From Acanthosepion pharaonis (Eukaryota > Mollusca > Cephalopoda > Sepiida > Sepiidae): 64,000 nt of DNA. The DNA lies in NCBI GenBank assembly GCA_903632075.3, contig CAHIKZ030003512.1:1-64000 (forward strand), given 5' to 3'. The translations under genes and the position numbers were made by a program. The notes under the pieces were generated by a model. It had not been told where the DNA came from. It saw nothing but the letters and a program-made list of their open reading frames with translations, and made no database searches. Positions 12,330 through 24,839 of this stretch are shown here, piece by piece (the first letter of the stretch is position 1; every line of letters starts with the position of its first letter).

Positions 12330-13560
12330 TACTATTTTTAGTTTCTCCCCTGAGGTATTACATACTTTGAGGTAACTTTTTTCAGTTTTGGTGCACCTGT
12401 TTTTTTTTCCCCCAAGTCTCTTCTGAAATTATAGTAATATCAGAGTCTGTATCTAATTGTAGGGTCATGGGTTTGTTGTTCATGCAGATGTGAATAAATT
12501 TTCTATTCAAAGTATTTTTTCTTTTTTTGGTAGTGAGACTTTCACAAAATCTATTCCTTTAGCATGGTCATTATTTGTTATTTTTCCACCTGCAGAAATC
12601 TTTTTTGTGTCCAAGCTTCCCACAATGGAAACATTTTTTATTTTAAACAGGCAATTTTTCTGGAGATGCATTCCTTCACAACTGTAACAGTGGTTCTGTA
12701 CAATATTATTTTTTGTTGTATTTCTTTTATTGCTTTGACCTCCATTTTCATTTCTTCCAGTTCTTCAATCTGACATATGTTACATTTTAAATTTATTAAC
12801 CTTTGATACTCCTCATCCATTGTTTGTAAATTTATCCCTGGGTCTTGTTCAAGCTTTGCTAACATTCTTGTCCTTATTTTGTTATCTTTGTAACTTCAGA
12901 CCCAACACAAAAATTAAACATTTGAAAATCTTTTAATTTACTGTGGAAAAATTCTTTCTTTTTTCAAGTTGAAAATTTAATATTGGATATGGAAAACAGA
13001 CACTTTTTTGCCAAAAATTGTCAACAAAACTTTTACTTTTTAAAATCCACATTGGTAATATAAAATTACAGTAACTTTCATGTCCTTTTTTTCCCAGCCT
13101 CCTCAGTAGTATTGTACTTTTTTTGCCGACAGTCCACCCCCTCATATTTTTTTTTTCAAAGAAATCCACAAAATGTCGAAAACATGAGGCTATCCTCTGG
13201 GGCATAATTGAATTCCGGAATTAAATTTGACATGGAATCTGTTAAACTAGAAATTTTTTCTCATTCATTTAAGAACTCTTCTAAAACCTGTGTCTGGCAT
13301 TGAAAAAGTAGCTGTAACTCCTCCATTTTGATAGAAAAAAAAAACAAATGTTTTCTCTAATTTCTACAATCTTGTCTCTTTGCCACTGTTGAGTTCAGTC
13401 CACTCTTTGAGCAAGTCAAGCTGCAGTTTACTACTGTATTGTCTCAGATAGCTGCTAATTACAGCTTTTGTTTTGCTGTCTCTCCTATTCCATATAATAG
13501 TATTTTTTTTGTACATTTCCTTAACTTTGCTTTTATTCTGAGATCTCCCTTTCATTTGTA
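12330..13560 (-). pseudogene. Decayed Gypsy-type gag-protease fragment
   Basis: Minus-strand fragments in shifting frames resemble Gypsy/Ty3 Gag. In coding order they are a capsid-like segment (TILLRRLGKKGHE, then YCNFILPM, 12933-13205), a segment with LAKLEQDPGINLQTM and YQRLINLK (12638-12865), and a zinc knuckle CFHCGKLGHKKDFC with CX2CX4HX4C spacing near 12610-12655. A protease start, LQLDTDSDITIIS, follows near 12425-12465. The catalytic motif reads DTD where DTG is expected. Several frameshifts and stops separate the pieces, and nothing of reverse transcriptase is seen downstream. It is a non-functional truncated copy. Confidence 0.8.
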
Positions 13561-14820
13561 AAGTTGTGCAGTAGAAATAAAAAGAAAAAAAGTGCTATTT
13601 AAACTTTTTATGTAATAAGTAAAATATAACTTTATTTAAAAGATAGACATTTAAATTTATGAGATGATATTTGAGGCAAATGAGGTCACACAAACAGGAA
13701 ATGATTCAATTTCTGGGTGTTTGATTTCTATGATGGAAATAATTTTGGCTAGTACCACTCTAGTTTCATAGATTTAAGTTTTTATAATATTCATCTTTAC
13801 CTCAAAACCTATTATTTGCTGAAAGTTATTAACTCATTCATAACAAAAATAAATCTGTTTAACTAATTCGTGTTCAATGATTAACATTTGCTTATTCAGG
13901 GTAAATAGTCTTTGTTTTCTTTAGCTGCAACAATAAAACTTCATTCTGAACTTGTCTATTGTATTCATATATTGAATGAATGATATTGGATTTTAGCAAA
14001 TATCACACAGTACACAACTTTTGCACATAGTGCAAAACTTGTTTTGCTATTTTAGTGTTAACATCAGTGAAGTCCAATTTTGATCTTTTAGGAAACAACA
14101 TATCTTGATCCACTTAAAAAGTGATTTTTGATAAAGCCTAACCAGCCTTTAGAAAGACAATCTGAATCGGATATTTTATGCACATCATTATAATTTAGTA
14201 AAATGAGAATTTAAATTAGCTTTGCATCATTTAGAAACATGAAATTCACATTTTATTCAGTTTATGCTAATTGAAAATAACCAAAACATTGGGTAAATCC
14301 TAATTAGAAATTGTCTTTACTCAATAAATCTCCTGCTGTGAGTATAACAGTATTCTGAAGGGTAAAGTTTTTTTTTCAGAGAGGCCAAAATCCAGTCATA
14401 AATACAAATTATATCAACATGATAAAAAAAAATCCCAATAAAGTTAAATGTAAGACAAATGAAATAGTGAAAAACAATGTGTAGTCTCAAACTGATAAAA
14501 GCTTTTTCACATTTTCAAATGAATACTGAATTGAACTTTTTCCAAGTGCAAAAGCAGCAAAACTACAGTATAGAGAATAATACAAAAAAATGGAAAAATA
14601 TTTTATGCAATAGAAATACAAGATTCAATGCCTTTAGACACCCAGCAAATATATGAAAAAGTTTTAAAAATGTGATTTTTACAAAATTTTGGTTTTGGGT
14701 GTTGCCAAGCTATTATGACAATTAGGCATGATTCAATGTGCATTAAAAGTTAGAATTTTTCAATAACATATTACACTTTGAGAAGTTAAAAAATACAAAC
14801 TGTTCAAAATTTCATGGAAT
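13561..14820. other. Non-coding, no gene seen
   Basis: AT-rich sequence with no recognisable domain, RNA gene or clear repeat on either strand. Confidence 0.5.
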
Positions 14821-14824
14821 ATTT

Positions 14825-14990
14825 GGATAAATATATATAAACAGGCCCAAAGCCCGATCATGGAAATCAATTATGACCAGGTTGTTTCCAGCCACCAAAA
14901 CTGAACATAAACAAATGCCAACCAAATATTCTCAGGTTACCAAGTATGCAACTAAATGTTGAACCAAGGCCCTGTTACATTCTTTTCCCA
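14825..14990 (-). repeat. Inverted repeat, continuous copy
   Basis: Read in the minus direction, this contains TAACAGGGCCTTGGTTCAAC, ATTTAGTTGCATACTTGG, CCTGAGAATATTTGGTTGGC and CATAATTGATTTCCATGA. The same blocks occur on the plus strand at 16057-16110 and 16645-16760, where they are split. No coding content. Confidence 0.65.
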
Positions 14991-16056
14991 CCCATGTGCA
15001 ATATACATACTATTAAGCATTTTACTCCATTCAGTGCGGTGAGACATTTACGCCTCCAACATGCCAAATTCTAAGAGTCCTGAAATGATAAGAAAGTATG
15101 GTGCATGCTAAACACACCTGTCTTTTTTTAATCAAATGTTCATAAGGATAACTCATCCCTTTCCAACTTATTTTTCTCTACAGTAAATAAAAAAAGATTT
15201 TCCATGCAATAAAATGTAATGTTGACTTTTCCCTACTCAACATAATATATTCATGTCACTTCAAAAACCATTCACATGCAAAGCATAATTTTCCTGTAGT
15301 TCACATCAAGTGTCCTTAGTCTGATCTTCTTTATTGCAGGTAGATATTCTGTCAGTAGATCAACATGTGAGTCTGCCTTTACTTCTCCAACACTTCTCCA
15401 CATCATGCTAAGGCTCTTGCCTTTTGATTGCATTTTCTACTTTTTCAATTTAAATATAATTACTTAGATTATCACTATTATAATAAATGTCCACAATGAA
15501 CCATGCCACTGCACCAACTCTCAGTTTATCACTAATGGATCTTCCTTCTTTTATATTTTTTTAACTTACTATCTGTTGCAGGTTGATTTTTTTGGAGGTG
15601 GAATTTGGGAAACCTCTTAGTCAATGGCTCCACAACCTTATCTTATGACACCTTTGCAAGGGATAAGAAATAATTCTGCTTGATAATATAGTGGTAATGC
15701 ATTACTTCTACCTGGAAATTTTCTATTATTGCCTCTATAACTCCCTTAAACAATCCCAATATCCATCACTTCTCATATAGAAGAGACTTTTAGATATGTT
15801 ACTTCAGAGGTTAATAATATAATCCTAGTTCTCACCACATTCAAAAGTGTTTTCAGCCCCTAAATTATTATTATCGTCAAATGACGACTACTAACTTCCC
15901 TCCTATCTCTCTGTATATTATGGGTAGGTATGCTCTCCCTATCTATCAGGAGCAGAGAGACCAATACTATTAATCTGCTCCCATTCATAAAGGTAATGTA
16001 TCCCAACGAACTGTAGTAATGTCACAAACTAGCTGCTGCATCAATTGGCAGCCATA

Positions 16057-16760
16057 GTTGGTGCAGTTGTAACAGGGTACTGGCTCTGGTTCAACATTTA
16101 GTTGTATGAGTAAACAAAATGGTGATTTGAGATGATTAAATTGCAAAATCTCTGAGGGATATCTTAAATAATTAGGAGGAAAATGGGAAAGAAATGGAAA
16201 ATTAAAATTTAATCAAACATATAAAATGATGTAGTTGAGAGAATCAGAGTTGTAAATTAAAAAAGGAAACCAAAGCCTCAAAATATTCAGAATCATCATT
16301 TTGCTACTTATATGTGTAGATGATTCATTTTTGTATAATATTCCCTGTCAATAAATTGTTTTCTGAAGTGGTCAATTGTTTTGAAAAGATCTTCCTCCAT
16401 TGAAAACTGGCTTTAGGATTACACAAGAAATAAGTGACTACATTCTCCAGAAGAGTGTAATATCTCCCCTGTCAGGGACACAGTGACCCACAAAGCGATT
16501 GCTGTTGAAAACGTATTCACTTCAGAGAGCATGAGATGGACTGGAACTGCTGACAAAGACATGTACTCATTTTTGGCCTGCCTGGTACATCAGATCAGAA
16601 AACGACCATTTAAGCTTACCCTCACCAATGGTTCACACCTTGCGACCTGAGAGTATTTGGTCAGCATCTGTTTACATTTGGTTTTGGTAGCTAGACATAA
16701 CATGGTTATAATCAATTCCATGAGCAGGTTTAGATATCTGGATATCAATTTCTTCAGTTG
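16057..16760 (+). repeat. Inverted repeat, split copy
   Basis: The first block (16057-16110) has TGTAACAGGGTACTGGCTCT and GGTTCAACATTTAGTTGTAT. The second (16645-16760) has GACCTGAGAGTATTTGGTCA and ATAATCAATTCCATGAGCAG. About 535 bases lie between them that are absent from the continuous copy at 14825-14990. The gap is therefore either an insertion here or a deletion there. Confidence 0.6.
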
Positions 16761-17649
16761 CTGTGAGGTCAGTATGCTCGGAGATAAATGTTCTAAGGAC
16801 AACACATCAAGCTGGGTCTGCACATGCTACTATGTTAATTATAATGATTGCAAAGTCTAAGGCTGTATAATAAAAATTGTGAATCTTGATTTGTAGCCTC
16901 CTTGCAAAAATTCACCTGGTAGTAAAAGTCAGTTGCTTTTGTTGCAGCTGGGTGGACTCTTTCCATGTTTTCTATTTGTTAAGCATAGAAATGGATTAGC
17001 ATATTTTTCTACGCAATCCATTCCACTCAAACCATGATTAACAGAAGCTAATTTACATGAGCTCACCAACCATGAGTAGTGAAGCATTTTTCTTCTGCAA
17101 AGGTAGCATATGACATGAAAGTGTATTGGCCTCCGAGGTATGTTACCATTTTATTCTGAGCAATTGATTAGTTACAGTTAACTGTAAGTAGTGTGTGACA
17201 AACGTTTCCAACTTTCACAACCAAGCCTCTAATAACTCTTAAGTTCCCATTTTAAATTTTGGATAGTGTTTGTCAGCCAATTGAGACTTTATCTATTTAT
17301 GCCAATTCAACTCTAGTGTGACACTGAGAGCATGAGGTATTTAAATGTTAAATCTAAGCAGAAAAGGGGTTAAGCCCAAAATGAAATATAAACTGGAAGA
17401 TTGAGAGAATGGAAGACATTTTCCCTGGAAATGGGGAAGTGAAAAAAAGGGCCATCTAGATTGTCTCCCCCTATGAATTGGAACAATACACCAAGAGTTT
17501 ACTTTTTTATCTATTGAAAATCTGGTATGCAGGTAAAACAAATTGGGAAGTGGCTTTATCTCTTTCTTGAGCAATTAGAGAAAAATGTCATTAATGAGAA
17601 GAAAGACACAAATATTTTCATTGGCGAAAACAAATGAAAACTTAAAATG

Positions 17650-18560
17650 AACCTGCTGTGAGGGTTAGGATTATGTCATGCCAAGAGGGTGGTCTGGTTT
17701 GTGTTCTTGCTGAACAAAGATAAAATTAGGAAAATAGGGAATTGAAATTAATGAGAATAAACTACATCTTTTTGCCAACACACTTTAAAAATGAGATTTG
17801 TCACAAAGACAGTTATGCCAACCCTGAGAGCTGGGCAAAGTTAGTATACCAAGAAGGAAGGAAGGAAGAAGAGACAGAATTAGTGCCGCCTGTGTGGAGT
17901 TGTGGTACGAGACGTGAAGTGAAGCAGCGTGGAGTTAGGAGAGGAGGGTGGATAATTTTCCAAATTTGGAAAATTGATCAAGAAAGCAGAAATGGTGAAG
18001 AAAAACCCCATGTGGGATAATGTGAAAAATTGGGGAAATACTGAATCCCCAGAACCCTTCAATCCCACACCAGTTTTGGGCCAAAGCAGATGACTTTGAG
18101 AGCTTGGAGACTTGGGCTGAGAGTCCTGCATTGAGTGCCTCTCGAATCCATGTCAGCTGCTACCAGATTTCTTGATTCTAAAGAACTTTGAACCCAGCTC
18201 CTCCAGAATTTAGTCAAGGCCTAATGTCACTATAGAGATTGATGCAAAGAGTTAATTTTTGTTGTACCAAGAGCTATATATATTGAAGATTAACCAAATT
18301 TTTTTGCTTTATTTTATCATGAAGAGATCAATATGAGCAGAGATGGTGTGGATCAAAGTAGCCGGCGACCAACAGTCAGCTTGGACCAGCGTCATCATTG
18401 ATCAGTGCAAAGTTAATCCTGTTGTCTTAAGACCCCGAGGACAGGACCACTAAATCAGGTAACACCACTGGGTGTAGGCAGTGGCAAAAGGAGCTATATA
18501 TTAATTGGTGACCATGACCAAGGATTTGACCCTGCGTTGTGGGTGTTATACTAGTAATAT
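17650..18560 (+). mobile_element. Possible LTR fragment
   Basis: GC-richer than its surroundings and without a conserved frame. Near 18505 it has ATTGGTGACCATGACCAAGG, which resembles the primer-binding-site stretch following Gypsy LTRs. A TGTGAGGG start near 17657 is possible, but no terminal pair or target duplication is evident. Low confidence. Confidence 0.3.
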
Positions 18561-18839
18561 CAATATTGTCACACCTCTTTGCTCACATGAACTAATGTTT
18601 TTCAACTTTTCCAATTTTTTCTTAATGACCAATAGATCACTTTTCAATATGGTTCCAAATGTAAAGGGCACCGATCCTGTTTAAGTGTTTAATTGCATGC
18701 AATTGTGTGATACTATTTGAAAAACAAATTGAAAAAACACTAATTACCAATAGACTGAAGAGATACTGATGACCAGATGAAGGAAAATAAGAGAAAAGGA
18801 TATTTGTTTTTTATTGGGAAAAAAAAAAAAAAAACTAGA

Positions 18840-20320
18840 AGATAATTAAATTTCTCGTCTGCCACAGAGATAAAACAAAGAAACCATCTGGTTTCAGTTA
18901 AAATTGAGAGGTCCAAGGACCTCCTGGAAAGAAATAGATAATAGTTTTACGACCATTGAGTAATGGAAAGGGAAACGAACCTCTGGCTGCAAGTTCAGTC
19001 GATTGATAAGGATTAACTTAAAAACAGACAGGTTTCAAGCAGAAAATAGATAAGAGAATGATAGTTAAATTTTTAATTTGCCAAAATGTGATAAAACTTC
19101 CCAAATCAAGGGATTGTTCCCTTTTTGTTACTTGTTGGCCAAAGGGTTGATGAGAGGGATAAAAAAAAATGATTAATCCCAGATCGAAAATAACCACACA
19201 CAAAAGCACGATAAGAAAGAACTTTGAATGATAATTAAAATTTGGTTGTTTGGGCTAGACCTTGTGGAATTGGTTTCATCAGGTGGAGGAGAGGGCCCAG
19301 GTGGAATTTCAGGGAAGGCAAAGGACTTCCCACACCCCTGTGGCAGTGATGTTGAGAGGCATTCACACAAAGCAAGAAGGAGAAGGCCCAGATAGAATTT
19401 CAAGGAGGAAGGAGAGCTTCTCCATATTTGGACATTTACAGGGAGTGCTCTGATTGGTTGTTTGGGGAATGCTGGCATACCCAGAGCTCATCATTCCCCA
19501 CCCCAGCTCTTGTGCATGGGGCCATAAAGACAGATGGTAGAGACACCATAGAGAGATATGAGAGAGAAAGACTGTGGAGGCAAGACCAAGAAGGGTTGAT
19601 AATTATTGCATGGGCAATAACTATCGACCCTTGGTTTTGGACACATGACACAGTGTATAAAGGTGTTAGTTAAATCCAGTACAAGACCCAAAGAGTGTGA
19701 GTTCAATACCTGGTTAAGGTGGTGGAGAAATTGGAGGGGAATTAACAGGAGATAACTGATAGCTGATATTACACATGGCACGTGAAACTAGAACAGTCTA
19801 CCCCAGTGAGTGAAATAAAGGGTTCAGTTCGACATTCCAATCACCTGAAGAAGGCTGGAGCGTACAACGGCTGAAATGTTGTAATAAACATGGCAACAAA
19901 GATGAGGACAATAGTCCGAATAATGTAAATAGTGTACTATTATCTTTACAAAAATAAAGAACAGAAAATTCTAAAGACAAAGCAAGTGTCATCTGGTTAT
20001 TAACACACCTCCAAAGGTTAAGTCTGTTGGCATGGAGAAATTAGATATATCAATGTCAAATTTTGCAGTTAGTCATCTATATAAAGAAGAGTCAACCAGG
20101 CCTGACACACAGAGAATTGGATTCGACAAGAGAATTGTCAGAGATTCACTCCAGCTGCTGCTTCACAAGAAACACCTGCATTTCTGTGGCGGGAGAGAAC
20201 ATACAGACACATGCATGACAGGCAGTTGTTGTCATTATTTTATAGGAATTACTGCTAAATTTTTAATCACCATCAAATGAGAGAACTTGATTTTGCAGTA
20301 AATAATAAAGACATTTTATT
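18840..20320 (+). other. GC-richer mosaic, LTR-like, no gene
   Basis: Open frames here overlap on both strands and lack domain motifs. The stretch has a TATATAAAGAAGAGTCAACC promoter-like string near 20078, polyadenylation-like AATAAA strings near 20310 and 20343, and the motif CCTGAAGAAGGC...GGCTGAAATGTTGT at 19844-19882. That motif is similar to one found in many animal retroelements. I read it as pieces of LTR-type elements. Confidence 0.35.
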
Positions 20321-20528
20321 TATCATTTTATTTTTATATTCAATAAATCTGTTGGTAGAGTTATCAACAGTGTTGAAGGACTTCTTATTCCAGCTCTGAT
20401 TCCCAATGTGATCCTTGGATATAAAGAGACAAAAGTTATCACAGCTGTAAGTTGTGAATTATTCCGTCTTGTTGTACACAGCATACATAGACAGATCCAC
20501 TCTAAACGTCGATGACCCATAAGGTTGG

Positions 20529-20665
20529 TGTGACACCTAGCCGTCAGCCTGTGGTCAACTCCCAGTCGCGGCGCAAAACTAATGTTTCTTCTACCAGTGT
20601 TTTGGGGTTGACTTTTGTTGCCACCACCAGCCTGTATCCCGGTCGATCGGTGGTCATTGCTACTC
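20529..20665 (-). mobile_element. LTR-end fragment of the TGTGACAC family
   Basis: It starts TGTGACACC and shares GGTCAACTCCCAGT, TTTTGGGGTTGAC, and CTGT.TCCCGGTCGATC with the reverse complement of the 3' end of the element at 41978-43851. Similarity fades after about 20665. It is a third, inverted and diverged piece of that family. Confidence 0.65.
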
Positions 20666-20699
20666 AGCGAAATCCCCTGGTCAGATGTCAGATGTGCCT

Positions 20700-23600
20700 A
20701 GCAGGCCAAAATATAAGTACAGATCTGTGTTGGCTGTTCTGGTTTGTCTCCCACTTACTTAAGTGAATCCCGATTCTCGGCAGTGATTGCCAAGTGGTTT
20801 GTTGTGTCCTCTATTTTTCATTTCCACCAAATTATAGTAATTTTGTGGTTTTTCCTGCTCTTTGTATGGTTGCTTTGACAATCATAGTGCCATAACACTT
20901 TGCAGTGTGCATGCAACAAACTTCTTTTTCTTGTGTTTGTGTGACCACTCTTTCCTTAGAATGCATGTGTGATTGTCTTTGAGTGACATGTATTTTCTTA
21001 GCATTATGTCTTGAGAGATCTCCCAGAGCAAAACCCTTCAGTTTACATAAATGATCTCCACTGGACACCAATCTCAGTTTGATGTAAACATTTCCACTTT
21101 TGCCTGTATTATTTCAATGTGTTCATTGTTCAAAAAAAAAAGAAAACAATTTCTTCAACTTTTAATGAGAATCAATGTGTGCATAGCATTGTAGTATGCT
21201 TAATTTAAATCTGTTTTCCCCATTTTCCTCATAATTATTTAAGATATCCCTATTTTAACATTTTTTTCATACACACAAAATTACAAATTTGACTGCATTT
21301 TTGGTGTGCCCTGCTTTGTTATTCATTGCATCAAGAGACAGTGTGCCAAAAAGGTTACAGCTGAAAAACATTATGGACTTTGCAAAAAATATCTTATTTG
21401 ACATCACATTTGAACAGGCTTAAAAGTTGAAGCTTGTATTTACTACAAATTTAATGATTCATTTTGAGAGAAACAACTGATATTTGAACAGAAGTCTGTA
21501 ACACTTGAATAGTCTTTCCAAGCTTTTATTGATAGTCATAATTGTTCTTTGTTTTACTTGTGATGGGATTTACTTGGATCCCAAGTAAAGTACTGTGGTG
21601 CCATGAACACAACTCATTGTTATCAATGTAAAAATCAAGTACTGAAAAATGCTTTTCCAGATTAAAAAATAAAAACAAAACACATTTAACTTTTAAAATA
21701 TTGATTTTAAAAAATGTTTATTTTCATTTTTCTCTCTGTCATTAAATATCGTAATGTAGAAGTTCAGCTGGAAAAAGAAATTCTTCCTGTATATCAGGAT
21801 AGATATTTTTTTATGTTCTAACAAGTCACATTTGTTTACAACAAAGGTTCATCAAAACCTTTGTAATAAAAGTCTGCCTTTATTCCTGATTTCTCTTTTT
21901 AAGACAAATTTGAACTGAAGTGTAGAATATTTAAAATTAATTTATATCAAAATATGTTCCCATACTAATTCTAAAGAGTGGTTTGTTTATTTTCTTTGTT
22001 CATTTGAAAATATCACTCATTTGAGGCTGGATTAATTTAGGGATTTTTTTAAACCTTGAATTGTATTAAACCTTTGGCATGTTCTACATTCATTTACTAT
22101 GATTTATAAATTGATAATAACAGTTAACAATAACTTCCTTATAGAAAATCAAAGAAAAAGAAAGTCCTTCTAAAGTGCCATTATGAGAAATATTAGCTTA
22201 AAAATGAGTAAAGTAAGTGAATTATTTTTTAGAATTTATTACTTCAGCCCTTTTTTTACTGTTGTGGTTATCTTATTCTTGAAAGTTGTGGCTACTATAC
22301 AAAACTTTATAGATATCTTTATCTTAAACATAAATAATTAATAAAAGTAAATTTAACTGATTAAATTTTAGGTCCCCATTCCCAACACCTTGCTATATCT
22401 GTATTCTGGAGCCACTGTGTAAATAATGATTTTTCGGAATGTTGTATTGAAAATATTACATTTTCAGGTGTCACAGTACAAAATTTCTGAATATCAGAAG
22501 TTTTGTCTGGTTACACACAGACAAACACACACACACACACACACACACACAGTGTGCTGAAAATTTCTTGACCCAACCTATTTCTGAAAATTGTGTTTTA
22601 ATGACAACAATATTGATTTAAGGAAGTAGATCAGGTCAAGAACTTTTCAGTATAATACACATACACTATTTTGAGAAAAACAAAAGATAGACATCACAGT
22701 TTTATATTATATTTGAAGATTATTTAATAAATTGGTTAAATTAAAAATGATTTTTATTCATAATAAAAAGGAAAATGATCATTTACTTACAATGCTAGCA
22801 TTTTGATAGTATTATAGAAGCATTGATAATTTCTTTCAGTAAAAGTTTGTTTTCAGTGTCCTTAAAAATACATAATTTCTTTAGAATTAAACATGAACGT
22901 TCATAATAGTTACTATATTCTACAATATAATAAGTATTTTTAATCTAGATTAATATCTTTAATGTTGATTCGCTACTAAAATATTGAAGAAACCCAAATA
23001 ATACACTTAAGCATACAAGCTCACTTATAATAAAACAAGAATAATGTGTGTAAAATTGAAATAGAAAATTTAATTGCATCAAAAGTCTTTCATTTGTATC
23101 ATCTTTGCTAAACATTTTAGAGATTCTGAAAAGAGCTCTTCAAACAGAAAATGATGACTAGAGAATAAATTGAATAGGTGATAAAAACTAAAGATGGTGA
23201 ATTGCAAAGAATTATTCACTGATATGTTGATTAACTTTACTGAATATACAATAAATGAATAATAAACAAAATAACATTGAATAAAAACAAGGAAATTTCT
23301 CTCAAAACTGACATTGATATATCTTTCAATAATATAATTTCACATTGCTACTGTTTTTTATAACAAAATTTGAAAATAATCACATTTTAAGAAGTCCAGT
23401 TTAAGAAAAATGTAAATTTTTAAGAAAAACTTGTTGAAGGAAACTTGATTCAGTTGATAGGTCAAGAATGTTAAAGAGAAATTTGCTAATCTCTACAAAA
23501 TATATTTTAAAAATGTGTAAGAATTTTGCAAGTTAAAACAAAATGCATTATTTTAAAAAATGATTGATAACTAAGATAAAAGTAAACAACATACTTCTAA

Positions 23601-23830
23601 ACTGACACAGCACAGGGTCTACTTTGCTCTTAAAATTTTTCACTAGATGTTTTTTACAAAATGAATAATTTAAATTGTTTAAATTACTTATAAACAAATG
23701 GATTACTAAAGATTTTAGAGTGAAAGTGGACATTTATGATGTAGGTAAACTTGCTTCTTATCAAATTAAGACAAAAGGTTTCACACCCAACACACAAACA
23801 ATAATGGCAGTTTTGCTTGGTCATCATGCT
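20700..23830. other. Non-coding, no gene seen
   Basis: AT-rich sequence with no recognisable domain in any frame. It holds one (CA)n microsatellite at 22523-22552. Confidence 0.5.
22523..22552. repeat. (CA)n microsatellite
   Basis: About 30 bases of ACAC repeats. Confidence 0.95.
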
Positions 23831-23834
23831 AATG

Positions 23835-24776
23835 TAGGCAACTCCACATTGTTACAGAAAAACAGCATAGCATGATGAAAAAAGGCCCCCCACGCTTAAT
23901 AAAAACAAAGTTTTATTGTCAAAGCATTTGTTATTAAGAGGAAAGACTAAAGTATTTTTTATTGTTTTATTAAATTTCTTAATCATTTCTAGCATGTTTG
24001 AAATTTTGGTTAAAAAATCTTTTTTTTTTTTTTTTGTCAGCAGTTGATGTAATATTTACAATTAGTGTTTTAGCACCTTTTTTTACCAGGTGAAAAACAC
24101 AGATTTAGAAATTCTTGCAAAAATCAAATAATTGTCAGATTTTAATGAAACTTATTCACAAATGAATAAAATTATTTTTGAAATTTTTTTTTTTTTTTTT
24201 TTTTTTAGAAAATCTGGGTAAAAAATATTTTATTTTTTACACATATCCCCCCACACACTTAAATTTCATGAAATTTTGAGAAATTAAATTTCAATCTCAA
24301 AATTGTTTTTATTAGTTAAAAGCAGAACTCCTTGGAGAATATAAATCAATCCCCCCCCCCAATTACAACAAATTGTAAAATAAAAAATGCCATTATCTAA
24401 TTAGAAAAGCTTTTAATTAATTTTAAAAATAAAATTTATTAAGGATGAGAAAAAAAAAGAAAAAAAAAAAATTTTTTTCGATGAATAATGAATTTTTACA
24501 AGAATTGTTTTCATTTTTTAAAATTTTTATTAAAAATTCTATTTTTTAATTTTATTAAAAATTCTACATTTTTATTAAAATTCTACATTACTTTAATCCA
24601 GCTAGGTGATATTGTTATTAAGTGAAAACTATATTTATGAATCAAAATTGAAAAGCTTTCTTAAGTTTTTTGCATCAAGATTTTTAAAAATAATTTATTT
24701 TTTTTTTTTTTTTTAGCACAGAAACATTCCTATTTTCCTAAGTATGGGAGTTCATCACATATTTTAAGAGTTGCCT
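23835..24776 (+). mobile_element. Repeat family A element with short terminal inverted repeat
   Basis: It opens with AGGCAACTCCACATTG and the family landmarks CATAGCATGATGAAAAAAGG, AACAAAGTTTTATTGTC and TCTAGCATGTTTGAAATTTT. At the right end, GAGTTGCCT (24768-24776) is the inverse of AGGCAACTC. The interior has no coding sequence, only long T and A runs. It could be a non-autonomous DNA transposon; the 9-bp terminal match could also be chance, and no target duplication is evident. Confidence 0.45.
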
Positions 24777-24839
24777 TCCTTGAAAAATTTGGCTGGCAGA
24801 AATTTTCATTTTCATTTCTGTGTTTCATTGTTTTTTTTG

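Noticed and set aside
19018..19992. Several overlapping open frames of 60-100 codons on both strands
   Set aside because: No domain motif, overlapping in all frames, and explained by slightly higher GC in an LTR-like patch.
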